Assembly (NCBI RefSeq): GCF_022206305.1 | Contig: NZ_JAKOIW010000012.1 | Span: 85,579 to 149,578 of the forward strand | Length of the DNA: 64,000 nt | Direction: 5' to 3' | From: Gordonia sp. 'Campus' | GTDB lineage: Bacteria > Actinomycetota > Actinomycetes > Mycobacteriales > Mycobacteriaceae | Part shown: positions 33,169 through 42,000 of the stretch, piece by piece | How positions within the stretch are numbered: the first letter of the stretch is position 1 | Layout of the letters: each line of letters opens with the position of its first letter | The notes under the pieces: generated by a model | What the model saw: the letters and a program-made list of their open reading frames with translations, nothing else | The model's database searches: none | Told to the model about the DNA's origin: nothing | Position numbers and translations under genes: made by a program

Positions 33169-34355
33169 GCACCGAGACCGCGTCGGTCGTCATCGTCGGT
33201 GGAGGTCTCGAAGGTTCCGCTGCGGCGTGGGCGCTGGGTCAGCGCGGAATCACCGATGTTGTCGTGTGTGAACGGGACACCGTGGGCGGCGGGATGACCG
33301 GCAAGTCGTCGGGAATCGTGCGCTGCCACTACGGAGTGGGTTCGTTGGCGGCTATGGCCGCGACCGGACTGGAGGTCTTCGAGAAGGCGGAAGAGATCTT
33401 CGGCTCCGACATCGGGTTCCGGCAGACCGGTTATGTCGTCGGCGTCGGCGAGCCCAACGTCGAGAACATGCGGAAGAGCCTTGCGGCGCAACGTGCGGTC
33501 GGCGTGCAGACCGAGGAGATCGACGCAGCTGACGTGGCCGGCATGTGGCCGACAGCCGACCTCGAACCGTTCGCGGCATTCGGCTGGGAAGAACGTGGCG
33601 GGTACGGCGACGCCTATCAGACCGCGCAGGCGTTCGCGGCGTCTGCGCGTGCAGCGGGAATCCGTATCCGGCAGGGAACTTCCGTCACCGGTCTTCTCGT
33701 CGATGCCGACCGGGTGACGGGAGTCCGTCTCGCCGACGGTACGACCATCTCGGCTGACACCGTGGTGGTGGCGACCGGTGTCTGGTCCAGGCCGTTCCTC
33801 GCTCCCCACGGAGTCGACGTCCCGATCGAGGTGCATCGCGAACAGATCGTGATGATCCATCCCGGTGCGGACCTCGGTGACGTGCCCGTCTTCTCCGACC
33901 TGGTGTCACTGCAGTACGTTCGCCCGGATGTCCGGGGCGAGATCCTTTTCGGCAACAGCGATCTCGCGGCTCTCGACATCGCGGATCCGGACGACTACCG
34001 CAACCGTGCGGACGCGGACTTCATCGACCTCACCGTCGACAAGGTCGGCACCCGGTTCCCGGGTTTCGCCGATCCGGCGATCACCACGAGCTATGCCGGG
34101 TGCTACGACGTCACGCCCGACTGGAATCCGATCATCTCCCGCGGCCCACTGGAGGGGCTCGTGATCGCCGCCGGCTTCAGCGGGCACGGATTCAAGATCT
34201 CGCCCGCCGTCGGCCGGTTGATCGCCGATCTCGTCGTCGACGGCCGTAGCTCCGACCCCCGCATTCCCGAGTCGGACTTCCGGTTCTCCAGGTTCGCCGA
34301 GGATGACCTCCTCACGACCCGCTTCCCGTACGTGGGCGCGGGAGAGATGCGCTGA
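33165..34355 (+). CDS. Sarcosine-oxidase-beta-like FAD oxidoreductase
   Basis: A 396-residue DAO/sarcosine oxidase family flavoprotein. The ADP-binding loop VVIVGGGLEGSAAAWALGQRG is at residues about 7-27, TGKSSGIVRCHYG lies at the flavin site, and the C-terminus has AGCYDVTPDWNPIISRGPLEGLVIAAGFSGHGFKISPAVGRLIADLVVDG, typical of beta subunits of heterotetrameric sarcosine oxidase and N-methylglutamate dehydrogenase. GTG start 33165 overlaps the glxD stop. Context suggests oxidation of N-methylglutamate or sarcosine to release formaldehyde. The alpha, gamma and delta subunits are not in the window. The earlier in-frame start at 33045 is rejected. Confidence 0.88.
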   Translation: MSTETASVVIVGGGLEGSAAAWALGQRGITDVVVCERDTVGGGMTGKSSGIVRCHYGVGSLAAMAATGLEVFEKAEEIFGSDIGFRQTGYVVGVGEPNVENMRKSLAAQRAVGVQTEEIDAADVAGMWPTADLEPFAAFGWEERGGYGDAYQTAQAFAASARAAGIRIRQGTSVTGLLVDADRVTGVRLADGTTISADTVVVATGVWSRPFLAPHGVDVPIEVHREQIVMIHPGADLGDVPVFSDLVSLQYVRPDVRGEILFGNSDLAALDIADPDDYRNRADADFIDLTVDKVGTRFPGFADPAITTSYAGCYDVTPDWNPIISRGPLEGLVIAAGFSGHGFKISPAVGRLIADLVVDGRSSDPRIPESDFRFSRFAEDDLLTTRFPYVGAGEMR

Positions 34356-34440
34356 TCACCTCGTAGGCGGGGGTGTCCGACGAGAGGACAGGGTCGTGTG
34401 TCAACTGTCAGGAAACACCGAGGCTCACTATGCTGGCAGC

Positions 34441-35088
34441 GTGACCGACGACCCATTGATCCGGAACCAGTCCGGCATCGCCCGCGAACGTCCCGTGGGC
34501 CAGTCGGTCGAGGAGCTCGAACTCGAGACGGCCATCGCGCACAACGTGCGTCGGTTGCGTCGCCAGCAGGGACTGTCCGTGGGAGACATGGCGTCTCGTG
34601 TGGGCATCTCCAAGGCGATGTTGTCGAAGATCGAGAACGCGCAGACCTCTTGCAGTCTCAGCACACTCGCGAGACTGGCGAACGGTTTCGATGTCTCGGT
34701 CACCTCGCTGTTCCGGGGAGCCGAGATGGAACGCTCTGCGGTCTACGTGAAAGCGGGCGAGGGTTCGGAGATCGTCCGCGAGGGTTCGCGTGAGGGCCAC
34801 GAGTACGAACTGCTCGGTTCGTTGCGCGGAGAACACAAACGCCTGGAATGCCTGCTCGTGACCCTGACCGAGAAGTCGGTGACGCAACCGCTGTTCCAGC
34901 ATGCGGGAACAGAGTTCCTCTACGTGCTCGAAGGTGTCATGGACTACGCCCACAGCCGGTCGATCTACCGGATGAACCCCGGGGATTCACTGCAACTCGA
35001 CGGTGAAGGAGCGCACGGGCCGGTCGAACTCGTCGAACTGCCGGTGCGTTTCCTGTCAGTGATCGCCTTCCCGGATTCTGCTGTCTGA
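34441..35088 (+). CDS. XRE family regulator with C-terminal cupin
   Basis: A 215-residue protein: Cro/C1-type helix-turn-helix (NVRRLRRQQGLSVGDMASRVGISKAMLSKIENAQTSCSLSTLARLANGFDVSVTSLF, residues about 35-90) and a C-terminal cupin (QHAGTEFLYVLEGVMDYAHSRSIYRMNPGDSLQLDGEGAHGPVEL). GTG start at 34441. Such regulators sense small ligands in the cupin barrel and commonly lie in amine or amino acid catabolic operons. It closes the glnT-glxBCD-oxidoreductase run after 85 bp, so it is the best candidate for control of that operon. Confidence 0.92.
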   Translation: MTDDPLIRNQSGIARERPVGQSVEELELETAIAHNVRRLRRQQGLSVGDMASRVGISKAMLSKIENAQTSCSLSTLARLANGFDVSVTSLFRGAEMERSAVYVKAGEGSEIVREGSREGHEYELLGSLRGEHKRLECLLVTLTEKSVTQPLFQHAGTEFLYVLEGVMDYAHSRSIYRMNPGDSLQLDGEGAHGPVELVELPVRFLSVIAFPDSAV

Positions 35089-35098
35089 CGCGTCGGGC

Positions 35099-35785
35099 TC
35101 AGGCCGGCGACCGGCTGAGGTCGAAGTCGTAACGAGATGTCGGCACCACGTCGAGATTCCGGTCGGCTCCGAAGCGGGCGACGCTCTCGAGCATGAGTGT
35201 CATCCGGCGTTCGAGCTCCTGCTGATCGCCACCACTGCCGTAGAAGGCGTGGATGTCGCTGACAGCGCCCATCGGGAAGAGTTCCTCGACGATGGCGGCC
35301 ACCGCCGGCGCGTCCTCGGTGAGGGGACGTTCGACGATGTTCTGCACGTAACCGAACGTGTCCTGGGTGTCGATGGCGACCTGGGTGTGGTCGTCCAACC
35401 AGCGTCGTAGCCACTCGTCATGATCGAGGTCGGCGGGGCGACGAAGGAAGGCGACGTTGGACAGGGCGTTGATCCGCGAGCCGTCCGCGGGCAGATCCGG
35501 GTCGAGGGGTGTGCGCGCGGTCACCTCCCAGGCCGCGAGGGGACCCTGCGTCTCCTCGCCGATGGCGTCGAGCACCGGCGCCGCTTCGAGCGCCCAGAAC
35601 GACACCACCGCGACGATCGGCGGGTCGAGCTCGTCGATGCGCATAGCCGCCGACACCTGGTCGTCGCTGATGTTCACCTGGACGCGCACCGCCCCGGCCG
35701 CAGCACACCGCGCGACCAGATCATCCGCGTCGGCTCGTGCCAGCCCGCCGCCCCGGATCGCGGCGATCACCTTCGTATAGGTCAT
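35099..35785 (-). CDS. EthD-domain protein
   Basis: A 228-residue protein with a probable EthD ferredoxin-like domain in its second half (VAFLRRPADLDHDEWLRRWLDDHTQVAIDTQDTFGYVQNIV, residues about 112-152); the N-terminal half (KVIAAIRGG, VNISDDQV, VVSFWALEAAP) looks like a second, degenerate copy. EthD-like proteins bind hydrophobic ligands or assist oxygenase systems. Convergent with the XRE-cupin gene (10 bp apart) and upstream of nothing on its own strand. Role unknown. Confidence 0.75.
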   Translation of the reverse strand: MTYTKVIAAIRGGGLARADADDLVARCAAAGAVRVQVNISDDQVSAAMRIDELDPPIVAVVSFWALEAAPVLDAIGEETQGPLAAWEVTARTPLDPDLPADGSRINALSNVAFLRRPADLDHDEWLRRWLDDHTQVAIDTQDTFGYVQNIVERPLTEDAPAVAAIVEELFPMGAVSDIHAFYGSGGDQQELERRMTLMLESVARFGADRNLDVVPTSRYDFDLSRSPA

Positions 35786-35857
35786 CTCGCGGACGGTACC
35801 GGGCGAGTACCGCGCGCGGATGCGAATCCGGCGCGCCGGGTCGGTGGCGCGGCCCGC

Positions 35858-36994
35858 TCACGCGTCGCGGGCCTCGGCCAGGCGCGCCCGTGCGATCCGG
35901 TCGGCGGCGCGGCCGGGGGCGATGGATTCCGCGGCTGCGCGTTCGAAGATCCCGGTCACCGTTCCGTAGATGGTCGCCACGCGGCTGCGCACGGCGTCGG
36001 GCTCGACTCCCTCTCGTTCACCCGCGACCTGGATCAGCCCGCCCGCGTTCGCGACATAATCGGGCACCCAGGTGATCCCGCGATCACGCAACAGTTCGTC
36101 GACGCCTGGCTCGAGGAGTTGGTTGTTCGCGGCCCCGCACACCACCGACGCGGTCATGCGTTCCAGCGACAGCGGATGCAGGGTTCCGCCGAGGGCACAC
36201 GGCGCATAGACGTCCAGCGTCTCGCCCAGCAGGTCACCTGATGTCGCGACCCCCGAGAACCGGTTCGCGACCGCGGCCAACGCCTCGTGGTTCACATCGG
36301 TGGCCACGACGCGTGCCCCGTCGGCCAGCAACAACGAGATGAGTTCGGCGCCCACCTTTCCGACGCCTTCGACGCCGACAACACGGTCGCCCAGATCCGG
36401 CGACCCCCAGGCTGCCGCGGCCGCGGCCCGCATGCCCTGGTAGACACCGAAAGCGGTCATGGGCCCGCTGTTCCCCGAGCCGCCCGCCGACGCGGATCGT
36501 CCGACGACATGATCGGTGGATTCACCGATGATGTCGAGGTCCTCGGTGCCGGTGCCGACGTCACCCGCGGAGATGTACCGACCATCGAGGGTGTCGATGA
36601 AGCGGCCGTACGCCCTCAGCAGTTCGGGTGTCTTGTCCCGCGCCGGGTCACCGATGATCACGGCCTTCCCGCCGCCGAGATCGACCCCCGCGACCGCCGC
36701 CTTGTAGGTCATTCCGCGGGAGAGCCGGAGTACGTCGGTGAGCGCTGCGCCCTGATCGGGGTACGGGTGGAATCGGGTCCCACCGAGCGCGGGACCGAGT
36801 GCGGTGGAGTGGATACCGATGATCGCTCGGAGGCCGGTGGCCGCGTCCTCGCAGAAGACCACCTGTTCATGGGGGAGCCCGGGGATGGCGTCGGTGCGGC
36901 CGAACACAGCGGCGTCGGGGGCATCGTGGCGGGTGTCGACGGTGACGGACAAGGTGGTTCCTTCTTCGATGGGGTGGTTGATCGTGTCAGCCAT
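35858..36994 (-). CDS. Leucine/valine dehydrogenase (Glu/Leu/Phe/Val family)
   Basis: A 378-residue amino acid dehydrogenase. The catalytic region has GPALGGTRFHPYPDQGAALTDVLRLSRGMTYKAAVAGVDLGGGKAVIIGDP with the conserved lysines, and the NAD domain has VGVEGVGKVGAELISLLLADGARVVATDVN. It deaminates branched-chain amino acids to 2-oxoacids, NAD+ dependent. It starts at ATG 36994, overlapping lpdA by 8 bp, at the end of the branched-chain oxoacid dehydrogenase operon, feeding that complex directly. Confidence 0.92.
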   Translation of the reverse strand: MADTINHPIEEGTTLSVTVDTRHDAPDAAVFGRTDAIPGLPHEQVVFCEDAATGLRAIIGIHSTALGPALGGTRFHPYPDQGAALTDVLRLSRGMTYKAAVAGVDLGGGKAVIIGDPARDKTPELLRAYGRFIDTLDGRYISAGDVGTGTEDLDIIGESTDHVVGRSASAGGSGNSGPMTAFGVYQGMRAAAAAAWGSPDLGDRVVGVEGVGKVGAELISLLLADGARVVATDVNHEALAAVANRFSGVATSGDLLGETLDVYAPCALGGTLHPLSLERMTASVVCGAANNQLLEPGVDELLRDRGITWVPDYVANAGGLIQVAGEREGVEPDAVRSRVATIYGTVTGIFERAAAESIAPGRAADRIARARLAEARDA

Positions 36995-38369
36995 GGGCGT
37001 GGAGCGGCTGGCCGGCGAGTGCGAGATGCGCTTCGCCGAGAGCCTCGGACTGGGTCGGGTGGGCGTGGATGAGCGCGGCCACATCCTCCGGGTGGGCATT
37101 CCAGTTGACGATCAACTGGGCCTGACCCACCAGTTCACTGATCCGGTCCCCGACCATGTGGATGCCGACGACCGGGCCGTCTTCGTCGTGGTTGCCCGCG
37201 CGGATCAGCTTGATTCCTCCTGCGGTGCCCAGGATCTGGCTCTTGCCGTTGCCGGCGAGGTCGTACTCGGCGGTGGTGACGTCGCCGTACTTCGCGCGGG
37301 CCTGCGCCTCGGTGAGCCCGACGGACGCGATCTCGGGACTCGTGTAGGTGACACGCGGGATTCCGGTCTCGTCGAGGGGAGCCGGATGTCGGCCGGCGAT
37401 CTGTTCGGCGACGTACAGACCCTGTTGGAAACCGCGATGCGCGAGTTGGAGTCCAGTGACGACGTCTCCGACGGCCCACACCCCGTCATGGTTGGTCCGC
37501 AGCTGATCGTCCACGACGACGTGGCCCCGGTCGAGAGCGACGCCCGCCTCGGCGACACCGCTGTCGCCTGTGCGGGGTTCGCGACCCACTGCGACGAGAA
37601 GGAGGTCGGTGTCGATCTTCTCCCCGGCATCCGTGCTGATGGTGACGGTGGCTCCGGTCTGGTGCGCGTCGAGGACCTTCGTCGACGTTCTGACGTCGAT
37701 CCCGCGCTTGCGGAAAGCCCGAGCCAGTCTCTTCGACGACCACTCGTCCTCCGACGCGACGAGTCGCGGGAGCGCTTCGACCACGGTGACCTCGGTCCCG
37801 AGTGCATCGAGGAGACCGGCGAACTCGACCCCGATCACACCGCCGCCGAGAATGACTGCTCGCGAGGGGATCTGCGACAGTTCGAGGGCGTCGTCGCTGG
37901 TCATGATCCGGTCGCCGATGGGGAGGCCGGGAATGGTCCGAGGTTGCGAACCGGTCGCCAGGACCACAGCGCGTCGCGCTTCGATCGGCTCGCCGTCGAC
38001 GTCGACGGTCTTGTTGCCGACGTACCGGCCATGGCCGGAGACCACCTCGATGCCGTGGTGCCGGATCAGGCCCTGGAGCCCTTGGAACAGTTTGCCGACG
38101 ACTCCGTTCTTGTACGAGTGGACCCGTTCCATGTCGATGCCGTCTAGTGATCCCAGCACGCCGAATCGCGAACTGTCCCGGATGGTCTCGACGACCTCGC
38201 CCGCGTGGACGAGCGCCTTGGTGGGAATGCAACCCCGGTGCAGGCACGTGCCGCCGAGCTTGCCGGACTCGACCAGCGTCACGGCGAGCCCGAGTTGTGC
38301 GGCACGGATCGCACAGGCATAACCGCCTGAACCACCGCCGAGGACGACGACATCAGGGGTGCGGGTCAT
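36987..38369 (-). CDS. lpdA: Dihydrolipoyl dehydrogenase (E3)
   Basis: A 460-residue flavin disulfide oxidoreductase. FAD loop VVLGGGSGGYACAIRAAQLG at residues 8-27, redox disulfide GGTCLHRGCIPTK, NAD loop ILGGGVIGVEFAG, and the C-terminal dimer domain with His-Glu ending (NAHPEDVAALIHAHPTQSE). It reoxidises the dihydrolipoyl group of the E2 encoded upstream. ATG with AGGAGAACC ribosome site. Dedicated E3 of the bkd operon. Confidence 0.96.
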   Translation of the reverse strand: MTRTPDVVVLGGGSGGYACAIRAAQLGLAVTLVESGKLGGTCLHRGCIPTKALVHAGEVVETIRDSSRFGVLGSLDGIDMERVHSYKNGVVGKLFQGLQGLIRHHGIEVVSGHGRYVGNKTVDVDGEPIEARRAVVLATGSQPRTIPGLPIGDRIMTSDDALELSQIPSRAVILGGGVIGVEFAGLLDALGTEVTVVEALPRLVASEDEWSSKRLARAFRKRGIDVRTSTKVLDAHQTGATVTISTDAGEKIDTDLLLVAVGREPRTGDSGVAEAGVALDRGHVVVDDQLRTNHDGVWAVGDVVTGLQLAHRGFQQGLYVAEQIAGRHPAPLDETGIPRVTYTSPEIASVGLTEAQARAKYGDVTTAEYDLAGNGKSQILGTAGGIKLIRAGNHDEDGPVVGIHMVGDRISELVGQAQLIVNWNAHPEDVAALIHAHPTQSEALGEAHLALAGQPLHAHG

Positions 38370-38400
38370 GAGGGTTCTCCTGTATTCGGTCTGCGCCCGG

Positions 38401-39762
38401 TCATCCGAGCGCGATCAGTTCGAACGGGTCCGACAGGATGCGTCCGATGTCGGCGAGGAAACGTGAACCCTGTTCGCCGTCGACGAGCCGATGGTCGAAG
38501 GACAGACTCAGGGTCGTGACCGAGCGAAGGGCGATCTCGCCCTGGTGTTCCCATGGCTGACGACGAATCGCTCCGACACAGAGGATGGCGGCCTCGCCGG
38601 GATTGAGAATGGGTGTGCCGGAATCGACGCCGAACACTCCGACGTTGGTGATCGTGATGGTCCCGCCCGCCAGGTCGGCCGGTGGGGTCTTTCCCGACTT
38701 CGCCGTGGTGGTCAGTTCGACCAGCGCCCCAGCGAGTTCGTGGAGCGACATGCGTTCTGCGCCCTTGATGTTGGGCACCATCAGTCCGCGCGGCGTGGCG
38801 GCCGCGATGCCGAGATTGACGTAGTGCTTCGTGACGATCTCCTGTGCGTCCTCGTCCCAGTGCGAGTTGAGGCTCGGGTTCGCCCGCAGGGCGATGAGCA
38901 ACGCCTTGGAGATCAGTGCGAGGGGAGTCAGTCGGGTCTCGGCGAACCGGCGATGGGCGCGAAGACGATCGAGTAGTTCGAGGGTCTCGGTGATGTCGAT
39001 CGTCACGAACTCGGTGACGTGCGGCGCGGTGAACGCGGAGGAGACCATCGCTGCCGCGGTGTGTTTGCGTACGCCCTTGATCGGCGTGCGGGTTTCCTCG
39101 AGATGCGGTGTCGCCGGGGTTGGATCGCCGACGACGTCGGCATCGGCGTGGGCGCCGCCTTCGGGTGGCGCCTTCTGGTCGGAGAGGTACCCGGTCACGT
39201 CAGCACGGGTCACCTCTCCGTGCCGGCCGGTCGGTGTGACCGCGGCCAGGTCGACCCCGTTCTGCTTGGCCAGGAACCGAACCGGCGGCTTCGCGAGCGG
39301 ACGTCGGCGACCTTCGGCGTCCGCAGGCGTGATGCCTCGGGTGGCGGAGTCGGGGGACGGTGGGTTGTCGACACGCGGCGCGGTCCCGCCTCGTCGCCGG
39401 CGGCTCGTGCCCTCGCCGGCCACCCCGTAGCCGACCAGTACCGGGACGCGTTCCGTTTCTCCTTCGAAGGCAGCGGCCGCGGACTCGGCCTCGACGTCAG
39501 ATCCATCGACGGGTTCCCCGCCGGTGTCGATGTCGATGATGGGCCGGCCGACGTCGATGGTGTCCCCTTCGGCGGCGTGCAGTGCGACGACGGTCCCGGC
39601 GTACGGGGACGGCAGTTCCACCGAGGCCTTGGCTGTCTCGACCTCGGCGATCACCTGATTGAGTTCGATGGTGTCGCCAACCCCGACCGTCCAGGTGACG
39701 AGGTCGGCCTCGGTGAGTCCTTCACCGAGGTCCGGCAGATGAAAGGTGTTGATGGTGCTCAT
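38401..39762 (-). CDS. bkdC: Branched-chain 2-oxoacid dehydrogenase E2 (dihydrolipoyl acyltransferase)
   Basis: A 453-residue E2. One lipoyl domain (residues 5-80, lipoyl-lysine in ETAKASVE), a long linker, a peripheral subunit-binding domain (PLAKPPVRFLAKQNGVDLAAVTPTGRHGEVTRADV, about 160-195) and the catalytic domain ending with LSFDHRLVDGEQGSRF, which carries the active His and Asp. Start ATG 39762 (MSTINTFHLPDLGEG); the upstream extension is rejected. It transfers the acyl group from lipoamide to CoA. Confidence 0.95.
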   Translation of the reverse strand: MSTINTFHLPDLGEGLTEADLVTWTVGVGDTIELNQVIAEVETAKASVELPSPYAGTVVALHAAEGDTIDVGRPIIDIDTGGEPVDGSDVEAESAAAAFEGETERVPVLVGYGVAGEGTSRRRRGGTAPRVDNPPSPDSATRGITPADAEGRRRPLAKPPVRFLAKQNGVDLAAVTPTGRHGEVTRADVTGYLSDQKAPPEGGAHADADVVGDPTPATPHLEETRTPIKGVRKHTAAAMVSSAFTAPHVTEFVTIDITETLELLDRLRAHRRFAETRLTPLALISKALLIALRANPSLNSHWDEDAQEIVTKHYVNLGIAAATPRGLMVPNIKGAERMSLHELAGALVELTTTAKSGKTPPADLAGGTITITNVGVFGVDSGTPILNPGEAAILCVGAIRRQPWEHQGEIALRSVTTLSLSFDHRLVDGEQGSRFLADIGRILSDPFELIALG

Positions 39763-39779
39763 CGTCAGGTCCTCTGCCG

Positions 39780-40769
39780 TCACGCGGCCGTAGATTTGTC
39801 GACCGCATCGAGCATGCGGTCGACATCGGGGAGGAAGTGTTCCTCGAGCTTGGCGGGCGGGTACGGGATGGCGAAGCCGCCGACACGCAGAACGGGGGCT
39901 TCGAGGTGGTAGAAGCATCGCTCGGTGACGCGGGCGGCGATCTCCGCGCCGATGCCCAGGAAGACCGGCGCCTCGTGCGCCACGACCAGTCGCCCAGTCT
40001 TGCGCACGGAGTTCTCGATGGTGTCCATGTCGAGCGGTGACAATGACCGAAGATCGATCACCTCCACCGAAGTTCCCTCTTCGGCAGCGACTTTCGCGGC
40101 CTGACGGGCTGTGGTGACGAGAGGTCCGTAGGTCAGCAACGTGATGTCGTCGCCTTCGACGACGGTCCGCGCACGGTGCAGTGGGTAGGAGTCGGCGGGG
40201 GCCTGCAGATCGACCTCACCCTTCTCCCAATAGCGCCGCTTCGGCTCGAAGAACAGGACGGGATCGTCGGAGGCGATCGCCTGCCGGATCATCAGATGCG
40301 CATCCGCGGCGTTGCTGCACGTGACCACGCGCAGACCCGCGGTCTGGGCGAAGTAGCCCTCGGGGGATTCGGAATGGTGCTCGATGGCGCCGATGCCGCC
40401 CCCGTAGGGGACGCGGATCGTGAGCGGCATCTTCACGTTACCGCTCGTCCGGTAGTGCAGCTTCGCGACCTGGGACACGATCTGGTCGAAGGCCGGGTAG
40501 ATGAACCCGTCGAACTGGATCTCGATGACCGGCCGGTAGCCGCGCATGGCCAGCCCGACCGCCGTTCCGAGGATGCCGGACTCGGCGAGCGGCGTGTCGA
40601 CCACACGATGCGGTCCGAAGTCCTTCTGCAGTCCGTCGGTGATGCGGAAGACCCCGCCGAGCGCCCCGATGTCCTCACCCATCAACAGGACTCGTGGGTC
40701 GTCTTCGAGCGCGCGCCGCAGACCGGCGTTGAGTGCCTTGCCCAGGGGGAGCGTGGTGGTGTTGCTCAT
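39780..40769 (-). CDS. bkdB: Branched-chain 2-oxoacid dehydrogenase E1 beta
   Basis: A 329-residue E1 beta subunit. Typical segments: LLMGEDIGALGGVFRITDGLQKDFG, DTPLAESGILGTAVGLAMRGYRPVIEIQF, RVPYGGGIGAIEHHSESPEGYF, DPVLFFEPKRRYW and EVIDLRSLSPLD. It binds thiamine diphosphate together with E1 alpha. Start ATG 40769 gives a 4-bp overlap with bkdA; the open frame reaching 41663 is antisense noise. Confidence 0.95.
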   Translation of the reverse strand: MSNTTTLPLGKALNAGLRRALEDDPRVLLMGEDIGALGGVFRITDGLQKDFGPHRVVDTPLAESGILGTAVGLAMRGYRPVIEIQFDGFIYPAFDQIVSQVAKLHYRTSGNVKMPLTIRVPYGGGIGAIEHHSESPEGYFAQTAGLRVVTCSNAADAHLMIRQAIASDDPVLFFEPKRRYWEKGEVDLQAPADSYPLHRARTVVEGDDITLLTYGPLVTTARQAAKVAAEEGTSVEVIDLRSLSPLDMDTIENSVRKTGRLVVAHEAPVFLGIGAEIAARVTERCFYHLEAPVLRVGGFAIPYPPAKLEEHFLPDVDRMLDAVDKSTAA

Positions 40770-41857
40770 CGTGTCGATCCTTCGAATCCGGCGAGATAGT
40801 TCGCGTACTGTGCGCGTTCGTCGTCGATCAGCGGATGCGGGTCTGCATAGACGTGATCGAACAGGGACATGGGTTCGGGTTCGACGGTTTCCAGGCAGCC
40901 CTTGCGCAATGCGGCGGCGGTGGTGTCCGCCCGCTCCTGGATGCGGGAGAGGAACGCGTCGTCGACGAGCCCTTCGCGCTCCAGCAGAGCGCGCACCCGA
41001 TCGAGGGGATCCTTCTGCTTCCATTCGTCGTCGAGGGCGGCGTCCCGGTAGCGGGTGGGGTCGTCGGACGTGGTGTGCGGGCCCATCCGGTAGGTGACCG
41101 CCTCGATCAGGCTGGGCCCGTTGCCCTCTCGCGCGTTGGCGAGCGCCAGTCGTGTGGCTGCCAGCACGGCGAGTACGTCGTTGCCGTCGACGCGAATCGA
41201 CGGGATGCCGAACCCGCGGCCGCGTTCGGCGATCGACACGGTCGTCTGCAGCGACACCGGCTCGGAGATGGCCCACTGGTTGTTCTGGCAGAAGAACACC
41301 ACCGGGGCCCGGAAGCTGGCCGCGAACAGGAAGGCTTCGGAGATGTCGCCCTGGCTGGTGGCGCCGTCGCCGAAGTAGGTGATCGTCGCGGCGGTGTCTC
41401 CGTCGAGTGCCGAACCCATGGCGTAACCCGTCGCGTGCAGGGCCTGGCATCCGACGATGATTGCCGGAGTGGTCATCCGGTACTCGAGCGGATTCCATCC
41501 CGAGTGGGTCGAACCGCGCCAGAACCGCAGCATGTGCGTGGGATCGACGTCGCGACAGTAGGCGACGCCATGTTCGCGGTAGCTGGCGAAGACGAAGTCG
41601 GACGTGTCGAGTGCCCGTGCGGATCCCACCTGTGCGGCTTCCTGGCCGAGCAGCGGAGCCCACAGTCCGAGCTCGCCCTGGCGTTGCAGAGCCGTTGCCT
41701 CGGAGTCGATCCGGCGAACCACGACGAGATCCTCGTAGAGATCACGGAGGGCCTCGCCGTCGATGTCGGCGATCGCGGGCGACAGGTCGTCGTCCTCGAC
41801 GCGAGTCCCGTCCGCGGTGAGGAGCTGGGCGGGGGTGGCATGGAGTTCGAACACCAT
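40766..41857 (-). CDS. bkdA: Branched-chain 2-oxoacid dehydrogenase E1 alpha
   Basis: A 363-residue E1 alpha with the thiamine diphosphate motif GDGATSQGDISEAFLFAASFRAPVVFFCQNNQ and the regulatory-loop region YRMGPHTTSDDPTRYRD, typical of the branched-chain subgroup. It decarboxylates 2-oxoacids from Leu, Ile and Val. Start ATG 41857 follows a strong AGGAGGA ribosome site; longer frames lack one. First gene of bkdA-bkdB-bkdC-lpdA-amino acid dehydrogenase, divergent from an Lrp-type regulator. Confidence 0.95.
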   Translation of the reverse strand: MVFELHATPAQLLTADGTRVEDDDLSPAIADIDGEALRDLYEDLVVVRRIDSEATALQRQGELGLWAPLLGQEAAQVGSARALDTSDFVFASYREHGVAYCRDVDPTHMLRFWRGSTHSGWNPLEYRMTTPAIIVGCQALHATGYAMGSALDGDTAATITYFGDGATSQGDISEAFLFAASFRAPVVFFCQNNQWAISEPVSLQTTVSIAERGRGFGIPSIRVDGNDVLAVLAATRLALANAREGNGPSLIEAVTYRMGPHTTSDDPTRYRDAALDDEWKQKDPLDRVRALLEREGLVDDAFLSRIQERADTTAAALRKGCLETVEPEPMSLFDHVYADPHPLIDDERAQYANYLAGFEGSTR

Positions 41858-41948
41858 GGTTCCTCCTGAGAACGGTTGGTGCCATTGGGCAGTCTGTTGA
41901 TTCGAGACAAACACTGACGCACCGTGTGCGCAACCGCCCACTTTTGGA

Positions 41949-41965
41949 TTGCGCATAATGCTCAA
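41949..41965. promoter_or_regulatory. Predicted Lrp/AsnC box
   Basis: TTGCGCATAATGCTCAA is a 17-bp imperfect palindrome (one mismatched pair) in the bkdA/lrp divergent region, 35 bp before the lrp start and 91 bp before bkdA. The AT-containing TTG-GCAT half-sites fit an Lrp/AsnC (BkdR-like) site. Confidence 0.55.
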
Positions 41966-42000
41966 CCGAACCGGGTGTGTGGTGTGGCACACTGAGCGGT

